From Megalobrama amblycephala (Eukaryota > Chordata > Actinopteri > Cypriniformes > Xenocyprididae), in NCBI RefSeq assembly GCF_018812025.1, contig NC_063058.1, positions 23,219,797 through 23,283,796 on the forward strand: DNA of 64,000 bases. The letters are read 5' to 3'. Both the position numbers and the translations under genes were made by a program. How positions within the stretch are numbered: position 1 is the stretch's first letter; each line of letters opens with the position of its first letter. The notes beneath the pieces were generated by a model. The model was given only the letters and a program-made list of their open reading frames with translations. It was not told where the DNA came from and did no database searches. This document shows, in pieces, positions 13,001-26,800 of the stretch.

Positions 13001-16000
13001 GTTCCCCTACGCCAATGCATAGTAAGAAAGATTACCATCCAAACAGTGGGCAGTGTTATCGTTGTAAAGGCACAAATCATACAGCTTTTTCATGCAGATA
13101 CAAAAGTGACAAGTGTCATAATTGTGGGAAAATAGGACACATTGCTCGAGCTTGCCGTAATGCCAGAACAAAAGATCGGAAGTCTCATCATCCAAATGTA
13201 GACACTGCCAAAGCAGCTTCACGGCACAAGTCAAATAAGGTGGAAGTAACTGATGCTGAAAATGGCTTCCTGGGTACTTTTGCTTTGGGTTGCCTCACAT
13301 ACAAGCTTGGCAGTATGGACTGTTCAGAATTACAAAAAGTGAAACCATATACAGTTGAGCTGAATGTAAATGGACAAAATGTGAATTTTGAATTAGACAC
13401 AGGTTGTGGCCTGACAGTCATGAACGAAGCCTGCTTCAAAGCCACATGGAAAGAATCACTGAGCCCGGAATTGAAACCTGTACAGATAAAGCTGGAAATC
13501 TATACGGGTGAGCCTATTTGTCACGATCACCATCTGTTCCTGTCACATTCCTGTTCACTCCGGACTCCATTTCCCATAATCCTCCCTGTCAATCACATTC
13601 ACTCACTCCACCAATCACCTGTTGCCACATACAGCCATGCACACTCCACACTAATCACCACACCCAGCTGATACGCATTACCTGGACTATAAAGGACTCA
13701 CACACACACCACCTCACCGCGAAGTCTTGATTACCCTGGTATCATTTCTGAGCGTTTATATTCCTGTCTGCCTGTCTGCCTGTCTGCCTGTCTGCCTGTT
13801 GCCGTTACTGTCTGTTCCCTGTTATCGACCCGTTGCTGCCTGTCCTGACCCCTGCCTTGTCTAACGTCCTGTGAATGATATCTGCCTGTCCTGACCCTTG
13901 CCTGTTCCCTGATTACGACTCTGCCTGTTCCTTGCTGTTCCCGTTTGCCCCTGATCGACCCTGCCTGTACGACTATGGTCACTGTAAATAAAACGCTGCA
14001 TTTGGATCTTACCATGAGTCCCGCTTCGTTACACTATTAAGGTGCCGCTTACGTGGACGTCATGTATCATCAACAGAGAAAAAAGCTTCCTCTCATCGTG
14101 GTTGAGGGGGAAGGACCTAATTTACTGGGCAGAGGCTGGCTGGAACAGATAACCCTGTGTTGGGGAGAAATCCGAAATGTGAGAATAACGGGACATAAGG
14201 ATACCCTCAAAGCGAAATTGCAAGAAATATTTCAGCATCATGAGGAAGTTTTTAAAGAGGAATTAGGAACACTCAAGGGGATGACAGCTTCGATACATGT
14301 TAAACCAGGGTCAGTGCCAAAATTCTATCGTCCCAGGTCTGTACCTTTTGCTATGTGGTCTAAAGTTGATGCGGAAATTAACAGACTGCTGAATGAAAAC
14401 ATCATCACTCCTGTGAAGTTCTCAGAATGGGCAACGCCGGTCGTACCCATACTCAAGCCTGATGGTTCCATTAGACTATGCGGAGATTATAAGCTCACTA
14501 TAAATCAGGCATCGCCTTTGGAACAGTATCCCATTCCACGTGTGGAAGACCTCTTTACAACTTTGTCTGGGGGCTCATCATTTTCAAAGCTGGATATGAG
14601 TCATGCCTACCTGCAGACTGTAATGGATGAAAATTCCAAGCAATATCTCACTATTAACACCCACAAGGGGATGTTCACCTACAATCGTCTTCCATTTGGA
14701 GTGGCTTCAGTGCCCGCAATATTTCAAAAAACCATAGAAGGGTTGCTGCAAGGATTAACTCATGTTGCAGTATATCTTGATGACATACTGGTTACTGGGG
14801 TAACTGATGAAGAGCACTTGCAAACCCTGGATGTCGTGCTCACTCGGCTTCAAGATGCTGGATTGCGCTTAAAAAGGGACAAATGTGAATTTCTTCAAAA
14901 AGAAGTGCGTTATTTAGGTCATCTAGTAGATGCTCAGGGGTTACACCCACTAAAAGACAAGGTGCAAGCCTTGACATAAGCTCCATGTCCCACTAATGTC
15001 ACTGAATTGAAAGCCTACTTAGGATTGTTGAATTACTACAACAAGTTCCTACCCAATTTGTCCAGTATCCTAGCTCCCCTCCACATGCTGTTAAGAAAAG
15101 ATACTAAATGGACCTGGGGTGAGTCACAAACCAAAGCTTTCAAAAAATCAAAGGAACTCCTACAGTCCACAGATGTGTTGGTACACTATTCTTCAGAAAA
15201 AGACCTGATTCTTTCATGTGCTGCCTCTTCTTATGGTGTGGGAGCTGTTCTTTCCCATCGAATGGAAGATAACACTGAGAAACCCATAGGGTTTGCATCC
15301 CGCACTCTGACGCCAGTCGAGCGACGATATTCTCAGTTGGATAAGGAAGCTTTGGCAATCATTTTTGGAGTTCAAAAATTTCACAAATATCTATATGGTC
15401 GCAAATTTACTATTTGTACAGACCATAAACCCCTGATTTTCCTTTTTGCAGAAAAGAAACCCATTCCTCAGATGGGTTCCCCTCGGGTTCAGAGATGGGC
15501 TCTGCTGATGAGTGCCTATGAATACATGATGGTGTATAAGTCCAAAGACAACCATGCAAATGCAGATGCCTTAAGCAGGCTACCCCTTCCAGAAGTGGAA
15601 CAAGATCAAAGTAAGTCAAGTCAAGTTTTGATGTTGGACATTCTGGAGTTCGAACCAATCAGTTCCAAAAACTGGACAAACAAAGATGTGTTACTTTCTC
15701 AAGTTCGCAATTATGTACTGAGGGGATGGCCAAATGAAGTTGAGCCGCAATTCAACCCCTACCATAAGAGGAAACTGGAATTGAGAGTGCGTGATGGCTG
15801 TGTCCTCTGGGGAGCCAGAGTAATTGTGCCCAATCAGGGTCTGTCAATTCTTTTAAAACTGTTACACCAATCACATGCAGGGATGGCCAAGATGAAAGGA
15901 TTGGCTCGTTCCTATTTTTGGTGGCCAGGGATGGATAAGGAAGTTGAGAAGGAGTCCCAACTTTGTGAAGAATGTATGAAGCACAGTAAAATGCCTCCTT

Positions 16001-19000
16001 TAGCACCAATGCATCCCTGGGAATGGCTCGAGATCCCTTGGTCCCGTATTCACGTAGATTATGCAGGCCCTTTCTTGGGAAAGATGTTTTTGGTGATTGT
16101 AGATGTACATTCTAAGTGGATGGACATTTACCCCATGAACTCGTCAACATTGCAAGCTACCATTGAGAAACTTTGTCAAAGTTTCAGTGTTTTTGGATTA
16201 CCTCAAATCTTGGTTTCTGACAAGGCTCCTGCTTCACAAGCACAGAATTTGAAAAATTCATGAAAAACAATGGGATTCGTCATGTTAGATCTGCACCATT
16301 CCACCCTTCTTCAAATGGATTAGCAGAGCGAGCTGTCCAAACGTTCAAAGAAGGGCTGAGAAAGGTGAAGGGGGACACTTTGGAAACAAGGTTATCAAGA
16401 TTCTTGTTTAACTATCGAATCACCCCACATGCTACAACATGGGTGTCGCCTGCTGAGATGCTTATGGCAAGGAAGCTGAGATCTACTTTCGATCTTCTCT
16501 TGCCAGACATTAAGGCCAAAGTGCAGCAAAAACAACAAAAACAACAAGAGAGTCATGACAAAAATGCGAAGTTGAGAGTTTTCACAACTGGAGATGACGT
16601 GTTAGTGCGCATTTACAGTTATGGTCCCAAGTGGATACCTGCTGTCATTGTGAATTCCTCGGGTCCAGTTTCTTATACAGTAGCTGTTGGAAGTGGACAA
16701 ATCCTGAAGCGGCATGTTGATCAAATCCGAATTCGACATACTGAAGACTTTCAGGGCTCCACTCGGTTCAAAATACCCTCTGACGGAAGTTCCTGGCCAC
16801 CTGAGGTTCCCTGTTTTACTGAAACGGAATCAGTATCAGAAGTAGCCATTCCAAGTCAGGACACAACGGAAACAGTTGCTGACTAAAAGCTACGCACGCC
16901 TGTCAAGGTAGAGACACCAGCTGTACCACAGTTACGTCGTTCTTCACGGGAGAGACGCCTCCCTAATCGTCTCCAGGACTATGTTCAGTAGCTGGGAACA
17001 TAGATTTAAAGAAGTTATCAGACTTATTCTGAGAAGATATGGCATTCTTATGTCTTGAAAAGTGTTTTAATTTCAGTTGTTAATGAAACATGGTTTCCTC
17101 TTATTTTGCAAGTAGTAAAGTTTCTAATGGTTATTTTTGTCTATTTGGTAGTTTTTTTCCTGCTGTTAAACTTGGGGGGGGGGGGGTAAATGTGGTGTCC
17201 TTACTGCAATACTTAATGTTGGACTGCAGTGCATATAATGGCAACAAGAGGGGACTATGTTTATATATATATATGGCTGTTTCCCGTATGAGGTACTCTT
17301 CCGAGTGAGTGCTAACGTTGTACATTTTCTGTCGCTGCTTGTGGAGATTAAAGAGTTCAGTCTCTTGGGAATTATTGTCCATTCGGCACGACACCATAAA
17401 CATGAACAAAGAAACAAAGTAAAACAAACTGACAAATACAATAAAACAAAGATACAAATGAAATAATGTGCTTTCATTTGTTCATGTGTTCAGGTAAGTA
17501 ATATAGGCTTAGCCTGTAAAAAAATCTAAGTAATCAAATGTAAAATAATGCATGGTTTTCACATAAATTAATAGATTAATGCCTATTAAAGCTAACTATA
17601 TTCAGAAGAAGAGCTGTGAGTGATTTTCTCTTTGCATTTTGTTGTGTGATTAACACTGATGGCATAATCGTCAGAAGGTGACTGCTGTCACTTTAAGACA
17701 ATAGATATTAACACACATCGGATTTTCTCCCAGCTGTTCATGTGGACTTACGATATAAACTGCGTTTAAGTAGCTAAACACACTCCAATCCGGTCATTTT
17801 AACACATTTTTCTGTGTATTTGATCGTGCACCTGAAGCCAAACATGTAATTTGTTTGTCTATTTGCGATCCGTTTTGGAGCGCGCACACACAATTCAGCT
17901 TGAGGAACAGCGTCTCTTGCACAGATTATTGTGCTTTCAACGTTTTAAAACATTGATAATAATTATCAAACATTTACTGCAATTTAGCAACAGTAAAGAC
18001 TGTATTTTACAACAATCACTGATCGTTCTGATTCTGACATTAAGTTTGGGTTTAGGGAGGAAGGAACGCGCACAGCTGTAAAGAGAATGGAGGTGTGCTA
18101 GACGAAATGCAGCTAGTCTTAAATAGTTTTACCTCAGATATCTTCTTTCTAATCCTTGGAAGCCAAAATCGAAATCAAAGATAAAATTAGCTTAATATCA
18201 CAGGCCTAAAGTGTAAGCAGAAGTTTAGTTGTTTAGTTCTCTCCTCCATCGTCACCATTAAACAGGGCTTTCATGTGAGCGGCTGCGTGCGCTGTAGCTT
18301 CTGGATTGTGAAAGCAAAAACTCAGCTGGCGACTCTGGCGAGATAGAATTTGCAAGATAATGTCTATATAGCAATAATAAATGTATGTGTATTTTCTTCA
18401 TAATTTCTCCAGTACCGATAGCAGAACCGTTAACAGAACTTATCGATACACCGGTCTTTCAGAATTTCCCCCCGGGCCAATATAATACCGGGTTTCGGTA
18501 TGATTATTTGTTGGTCATGTGAAACGCACGTGGAAGTGTCGTTAGCATCATGTCTTATATTGCTATGACCATACCTCGTTTAAGTATGTTTATGATTCTG
18601 TATAATATATATTTGTTATACTTTAAAACCATGAGGACGCTGTTAATGTACCTCACGTTATTTATATGCTCTTATATTCTTTTTACTTGATTGTTATTCT
18701 GCTAATCGCTATAAAGTTAATCGTTAATAAAGTTTCACAGTACCTCATTGTTATTGTGAAATAAAAAATGTGTTGTTTTGATGCTTTTTAATTTGTTGTG
18801 ATAAATTTCACTAGTCATTTCAGATATACACTGCATAGCGCTCTCTCCCTGATCACCACTCCTCTTCTGTAAGTTCAAATCAACACAAATTTAATAAACA
18901 TGGAATAACAACATGCCTACATTGTATTTTTAATTATATGCTTATGTTTTAATAAATCTTTAATAAAATTCTGTCTATAAATTTGTTTGAAAAAAATAAA

Positions 19001-20783
19001 ATAAAAAAATCTTGTTACAAGTCTCGTTACAACCCCCAAGCCTGTATTTGTATTATTGTACAAGTTATTTGTAAATATCAATACGTACCCAGATCACTGC
19101 CCAACTCCATGTAATATACAATCATCCACAGTGTTTGAAGAAATAAAGCTGCACAGGTCCATCCTGCTCTATCTGTACATTAAGAAGTGTTAGAAATACA
19201 TTAATCAAAGTGCAAGCCTTCTTCATTTTCTGATCTTTACAAATGTAAACATATAAATGAACATTGGCACTAATTACGTTTGTGAACTTTTAAAAAAAGT
19301 TTAAATAGAATAATAACAGTCCTACCTGTTTCATTTTTCATTGAAGAAATGTAGAAAGAGGTCTGTACTGCTTCCATTAAAAACATAAGGATTATCCATA
19401 CCATTTTATCAAGAAAATATAAACCTGAAAAAGATTTTAGAAAAGTTCAATAAAATCTGTTAATAGACCTGCATGAACTGAGTTTACTTGATTTTTAAAA
19501 CTCTGAATAAAGTCTGAATATTAAAGGCAAATAAACTAATGTTTATTGATGATGATCAGGTACATTACAGTAAAAGAGTAAACATTTCCCAAAGCACAAA
19601 CCATTATACTGTAAGTGTAAAGTACTCATTCAGTAGGACTGAGAACTTCTGTATTTAAAATTCAGATTTGAAACTGCTTAACTAATATTTTGATTAGGGA
19701 TTTCACAATATCAGATTTTCAACTACATAATTATTGTGGCAAAAATAATTCACAATAACAATATATCGCTCTAGAAACCTTGATTTTTTTTTTTTAAGTA
19801 AATAATGCTATCAGTCACCTTATTTATTGATTTATTTATCAAATTGATCACACCATTTCATACAAAAGGAACAATTCCCCTTAACAGAGACTAAAATGCT
19901 AACCATTTTTTGCTTAGCAATACTGATGGGTGATTTTGAAGCACTGCTTTGTGAAGGTTTAAAACCTTTGTGGATCGTTTGTAGACATTTGATTGACAAA
20001 TTTGTGTAATTAAAAGGAAGATTAGTAGTTAAAAGTCTCTTATTGACCTGCTAAGAAAAGCCTTCCATAAACAGTAGGTGCTCAACCCAGGGTTACAGTC
20101 GTAACCAGAGAAGTTTTTCCCCATGCGCAGGTCTCCGTAAATTGGAATAAACATTTTCAACACAGGCCTTCATAAAGTCTGGGGACAGTTAAACTTATTA
20201 ATTGTTGCAGATTTGCACAGAGAGTTCAGTGTTTTTTCCCTGTGTGATGGCATGGAAAAAAAGACGATAATAATTTGAACGCGCTTGTTCCATAACAAAT
20301 TCAAAAAAGACATATAGTTATTACAGTGAAAATTTAATTTAAGTTTTACTTGAAATAATCATTATTTTATGTTGTGTTATTTTTTCCCATAAAACAAACT
20401 GCTATTAACCTAAAACTGCTACTTTCCACAAAATAAACATGCGCCCTTGCACTTTAATAAACAAAGAAATACACCACAAGACCATCATATCTCAGTCAGT
20501 GCCAGAAATGGTACTTTAGGTAATTCACCTAAAAAAAAAAAAAGTAGATGAAATGATGCTGATTTTTTTTATATACTTGCAAAGTGAGATGAATGGACAC
20601 ACTGGTTAGGCCACTGCTAGAAAAGGTAATTTCTAGGCTTTTCACAGAAAATCTATTTGTAGTCGAGTGGTAGAGCGTTGACCAACAATGCCAGTGACGT
20701 GGGTTCAAATCCCGAACAAATACAGGTCAGATTTGTGTGTCTCAACGCTGTTCTAAAACAAATTGACATTGATTTATATTACA

Positions 20784-20817
<34 letters not shown>

Positions 20818-23800
20818 TAAGGAACAAATATCCAACAGTATGAATGAATTTACATTTTCTATTCGGAATTAACAAACAGCGGTAGTGTAAAAAACAAACA
20901 AACAAAAACACTTTATGGGGTTTGCTATACAGACAGTTTTTTTTAAAAACAGGGCTGTGATGATCCATTAACCAGCTGGCAATGTCTTGGGACCTTCCAG
21001 TGTTGACTTCAACCAACTGCACTTGGCTGTTACACAATCTTTTTCAGCATCTGATCAAGCAAAGCATCTTTTTCTGTTTTAATTCTTCAATGAATTAAAT
21101 ATTTAACAATTAATATACATTTATGACAAAATACTACATGTAAATTATTTAATCCCTTCATTGTCAATGCTACAATAATATTATAGCCATATGTGTAGAA
21201 CGTCTATAATATAGCGATTTAGTTCTTGTGCGACTTCTCTTTGTTTTTAATAGTCTAGATATTGGGGGTTGGGAGGACAGTTCACTAGTTTCATGGTGGG
21301 GGTGCAGGACAATAATGGGTGTAAATCGCCACTCTTTCCAGAGAGTGTCAGATAGCCTAACTGATGACTGTTTTAACAAAGCAGGCAAAGGCAAAGTTCA
21401 TTTCAGGATAAATGTCTCGATGTGTCCAAATGTATCAAGGCACAATATGTAAGATTTTTACAGTAAAATATCCAAAAACCACTAGGCCAGTGTTATATAT
21501 TTTGTTTAGTTGAGTACTTAAAGGTGCCCTAGAACTTTTTTTAAAAAGATGTAATATAAGTCTAAGGTGTCCCCAGAATGTGTCTGTGAAGTTTCAGCTC
21601 AAAATACCCCATAGATTTTTTAAAACATTTTTTTAACTGCCTATTTTGGGCCATAATTAGAAATAAGCTGATTCAGGGTGTGTGGCCCTTTAAATCTGGT
21701 GCTCCACGCCCCAAGAGCTCGCGCTTGCCTTAAACAACATAAAAAAAGTTTAAACAGCTAATATAACCCTCAAAATGGATCTTTACAAAAGTGTTCGTCA
21801 TGCAGCATGTCTAATCCTGTAAGTACAGTGTTTATTTTGATGTTTACATTGATTCTGAATGAGTTTGATAGTGCTCCATGGCTAAAGCTAACATTACACA
21901 CTGTTGGAGAGATTTATAAAGAATGAAGTTGCGTTTATGAATTATACAGACTGCAAGTGTTTAAAAATGAAAATAGCGACAGTCTTGTCTCTGTGAATAC
22001 AGTAAGAAAGGATGGTAACTTTAACCACATTTAACAGTACATTAGCAACATGCTAACGAAACATTTAGAATGACAATTTACAAATATCACTAAAAATATC
22101 ATGTTATCATGAATCATGTCAGTTATTATTGCTCCATCTGCCATTTTTTGCTATTGTCCTTGCTTGCTTACCTAGTCTGATGATTCAGCTCTGCACAGAT
22201 CCAGACGTTCTGCCCTTGTGTAATCCCTTTCATAATGTTGGGAACATGGGCTGGCATTATGCAAATATTGGGGCGTACACCCAGACGGTTACGTAACAGT
22301 TGGTGTTATGTTGAGATTCGCCTGTACTTCGGAGGTCTTTTAAACAAATGAGATTTATATAAGGAGGAGGAAACAATGGTGTTTGAGACTCACTGTATGT
22401 CATTTCCATGTACTGAACTCTTGTTATTTAACTATGCCGAGGTAAATTCAATTTTTGAATCTAGGGCACCTTTAAAATATTCCAAATGTTTCCAACTATT
22501 TGTAAATTGTGAGAAAATCGTTTTTAAATATTGTAGGCCTATTGTAGGCATCCCAGTTAGTAGAAATGGAAGCGAGTGGAGCAGGGCATACAAAGCAAAT
22601 ATTCGCAATCAACCTCGAAAAACAAGGCAATCAATTCAGGAACAAAGGCTAAACAATTTGTTACAGTTTTTGTTATTGTTGTGGATGACACACATTGGCA
22701 TAGTATACCATATACAATATAATATAAAGTGTTTATTCCCTGAATTGATACACGAGAGAGACCCGGCATGTGTCAGTGAGGGAGAAAAAGTAATTTGTTG
22801 AAAGAGATCCAGCGCGTCCGGGTGGCCGTGAAAAAAAAATGACAATAAAATGACAGACAATGAATAACAAATCTTTGAAAAGTGTGTCAAATCAATATAT
22901 TATATGTATATTTTAAATGTTTTTATTTGTGACAAATATAAAGCTGGAGGTTTTGACCAAACTATCATGCTGGATTGAAATGCCTGAAGTTCAAGATGGG
23001 ACTTGAACTCGGATCACCTGCAAGGATGCACTTGCACAGCTGCGGCATATATAGCACTAAACACATGGCTACAGTGTTGTCTCTTTTATTCTCTCATGCA
23101 AAGCCTGATTCATGTAGCTTATTAGAAAACTACGCCAGCACTATTAACACACCCATACAAATGTGTAGCCTATAATTCACATATCTATAGTTTATAAAAC
23201 TATAAATATAAACCTACCCTTACAATACTACAGTTATTAAATTAAGTAAATAAATATTAATTGACGCTTAATTGTGTTGGTGTCCGTTGGTATACATTTT
23301 TGCAATGTTACTTGAAACTGTCTTTACAAACTGATAAAAGACTATTTATTAGGTGCACTGAAAGTAATAATATTAATATACATCATCTGTGCACGAGGTA
23401 GGGCCTTAAAAACATCAGCCAATCTCGTGCGCGCTCCAGTAACTTTCCACAGGCGCCGCATGCAATGTTTTTGTCAGGAGTAACAACTGCAGATTATGAG
23501 TTACCTGCGGTGAGTCCGACATAATGAATCCACCAACACGACATAGCGAATGCTGGTGGTAAACAAACACTCGTGTTCCAATACTCGTGCACGAGTTTTG
23601 GGAGGCGTTCCCCCGAAATGAGCTGTGAAGGAGGGGGGCTGTTCTTACGCATGCGCTCATTTCAAAAACTCAGTAACAGTCTTTGCTTTCTCAGTCGTTG
23701 AATACATCCTCTGTAGCACCTTTAAGTGCATGATTTTACTGTAAGTGTAGTAACTATGCGTGACAATTCATTATCACGATGGCTGGACTATTTTACGTTA

Positions 23801-26800
23801 CAGTTGCACTGCAAACAAAACAAGTTACAACTGTCAAGCATTGCTGATTTCCCTCTGACAATCTGTTAACAGAATGACGATCACTGTAAGTCCACTAGTG
23901 CCTTTAGCATTGCACACTAGCTGCTTCTGACTGTAAAGGAGCAGAAGAGAATACAAGATATGCACAAACAAACCAAGCCGACGATTAAACAGCAGTATTA
24001 CTTACTTTTCATATAAGAGTTATAATTAATCAAACTTTGGTGCTCTTTTATTCCAGTATTTAAAATAGTTGAATGAATGTGTTAACTGCCTTAACGATGT
24101 TAAATATTTAATTAATCTTAAAGAATAACGCAATGGCAGTGCTTTGAATATTAGGAATTTTGGCATAAATGTGTGAATTACATACAAATGATTGTCAGTG
24201 AAAAAAAGGCACAGAATAGTGACTAAAATATTATGTTTATTCTGATCTTATTCATCCCGTCTCACACTGCAGCATCACGATCACTAGTGGAGCGCTGACA
24301 CCCTGTGGTGAAAGAATCATGGCTTATGTTGGATTAAAACGTAAAGTTCCGTTGAGTTTAGAAAAGTCTGTACATCATCAGATTTTTCTCTTCTCCTGTC
24401 TCTGAATATGTATGGAATTGAAGAGGCATTTAGTTAGCTATGTGATAACAGCGAATTGAAAATATATAAAACCCTTTGCTCATCTTCGTAACACAAATTA
24501 AGATATTTTTGATGAAATCCGATGGCTTAGTGAGGCCTCTATTGCCAGCAAGATAATTAACACTTTCAGATGTCCAGAAAGCTACTAAAAACATATTTAA
24601 AACAGTTGATGTGACTACAGTGGTTCAACCTTAATATTATAAAGCGATGAGAACACTTTTTTGCGGCAAAAAACAAAAAGAATTTAACCATGGCCGAAAA
24701 AAACAGTGCTTCATGAAGCTTCGAAGCTTTACGAATCTTCTGTTTCAAATCAGTGGTTCAGATCGCATATCAAAACTGCCAAAGTCACGTTAACTACTGA
24801 AATTTCAAAACACTCATAACGTAACGAATCCTCATTTATTGAAATCACATTTGGCGCTCTGAACCACTTATTCAAAACAAAAGATTCATAAAGCTTCGAA
24901 GCTTCATGAAGCAGTGTTTTGACATTGGCCATCACTAGATATTGTTGAAAAGTCGTTATTTGTAAAAAAAAAAATAATAATAATTTTGGGCGCACAAAAA
25001 ATATTCTCGTCGCTTTATAATATTAAGGTTGAAACACTATACTCACATGAAAATATCACGTAAACTACTGACATTTTGAAACACTTATGACTTAATGAAG
25101 CCTTGTTTACTGAAATCACATGACTTTGGCACTCCAAAACACTAATTCAAATCAAAAGATTCGTAAAGCTTCGAAGCAGCGTTTTGAAATCAGCCATCAC
25201 TAGATATTGTTGAAAAGTCTTTTTTTTTTTTTTGCTGCACAAAAAGTATTCTCGTTGCTTTATAATATTAAGGTTGAACCACTGTACTCGCATTAAATAT
25301 GTTTTTAGTACCTTTTTGGACATCTGAAAGTGTTAATTATCTTGCTGGCAACAGAGGCCTGACTAAGCCATAGGATTTCTTTGTGTTGTGAAGATGAACG
25401 AAGGTCTTACGGTTGTAGAACGACATAAGGGTGAGTAATAAATGACATTATTTTCATTTTTGGGTGAACTAACCCTTTAAGCGTTCTCAAATTGAAACCA
25501 GTTACATATTTTTAATTTCATGGAATATATCTTTGGTAGGGAGGTGGACGCCAATTTTATTTCAAACCTCCTTCTAGTAAGATTGTTCTTTTGTTTGTTA
25601 TTTTGGCCTGGTCCCCTCTTGAAGCTTTGTTTATCCCCACCTATGATTTTGAAAAACAACTACACTGAACAAAATTATAAATGCAACACTTTTGTTTTTG
25701 CCCCCATTTTTCATGAGCTGAACTCAAAGATCTAAGACTTTTTCTATGTATACAAAAGGCCTATTTCTCTCAAATATTGTTCGCAAATCTGTCTAAATCT
25801 GTGTTAGTGAGCACTTCTCCTTTACCGAGATAATCCATCCACCTCACAGGTGTGGCATATCAAGATGCTGATTAGACAGCATGATTATTGCACAGGTGTG
25901 TCTTAGGCTGGCCATAATAAAAGGCCACTCTAAAATGTGCAGTTTTATCACACAGCACAATGCCACAGATGTCGCAAGTTTTGAAGGGAGCATGTAATTG
26001 GCATTCTGACTGCAGTAATGTCCACCAGAGCTGTTGCCCGTGAATTGAATGTTCATTTCTCTACTGCCTCCAAAGGTGTTTCAGAGAATTTGGCAGTACA
26101 TCCAACAGGCCTCACAACTGCGGACCACGTGTAACCACATTAATTGATGAAAAAAGCAACTAGAATTGCCTGTGACAGACTGTTCCAGTGTCTTTGTAAC
26201 TGGTAGTGAGCTATTACTCTGTGGTAAATCCTGTAGTATGACAGTCATTAATAAAAAAGCCACATTTGTGTGTCGGTGTCTGGGTTTTACACTGGATAAA
26301 TTAATAAAGCAGAGTAGTGACACATAACCTGGCAAGTATCTTCATTCACCAACTTGCAATACAGACCACCTTGCTAAAACGCACATATGTGGGAGATGCG
26401 GAATGGATAAAATAACTCAAAAAATAAAGGAGGACTTGAATAAGCTCATTAATGGCATGGGCCAGATATTATTGCTGGCGGGCCGCTGCCCTGGACCTTT
26501 TAAGGGGGCTCGTAACACTTCTAACAGTCTCACTTGTGTGTGAGTGCACCCAACGGCATTGAGTATGAATGAAACAAATTACACGTGAGTTTAACATTGT
26601 GCACTTCTCATTTTATAGTTTATGGTTATCACAATTTATTGTGACAGCTCTAATTAACACAGTATAGATATTTAATTTTTAAAATATCATGATTATCGTC
26701 AACAATGATATATTGCAACGCCCCTAATTCTGATAAAGACTGAAATACTGATTTGACAGATTTTAGAAGTTTTCAATAATTTATCTCTAATAAATTAAAC

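Larger units (their letters stand above)
12107..17398 (+). mobile_element. Ty3/gypsy LTR retrotransposon, complete but defective
   Basis: 5292 bp, LTR to LTR, flanked by a perfect 5-bp duplication AACAT (12102-12106 and 17399-17403). Order gag, protease, RT, RNase H, integrase is that of Ty3/gypsy; no env seen. A primer-binding-site-like TGGCGACGAGGATC follows the 5' LTR and a poly-G/A tract precedes the 3' LTR at 17174-17190. Defects: a nested solo LTR in the protease region, a frame change after it, an in-frame stop between RT and RNase H (14977), and a one-base deletion in integrase near 16230. It lies in sense opposite to gene A, in intron 12. Confidence 0.92.
11908..18503. mobile_element. 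Possible hAT-like host element interrupted by the gypsy element
   Basis: Sub-terminal repeats of the GGTATCG/ACCGATA kind cluster at 11908-12000 (GGTATCGTTAAGG, TTACCGATACTGCTTATC) and at 18410-18503 (AGTACCGATAGCAG, CTTATCGATACACC, TACCGGGTTTCGGTA) in opposite sense, suggesting two ends of one non-autonomous element. The gypsy insertion lies between them. Exact ends not fixed. Confidence 0.35.
19694..26729. mobile_element. Possible 7-kb composite of a hAT-like element with nested insertions
   Basis: Left ATTAGGGATTTCACAATATC and right GATATATTGCAACGCCCCTAAT are imperfect inverted repeats, as in fish elements ending TTAGGGGTGTTGCAATAT. The interior holds a SINE, two TTAA elements, a foldback and a Tc1 fragment. 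It would explain nearly all of gene A intron 10. Ends are decayed, so tentative. Confidence 0.3.

Noticed and set aside
20650..20720. Functional tRNA gene
   Set aside because: Box A and box B are present but the acceptor stem does not pair and a long poly-T tail follows, as in a SINE.
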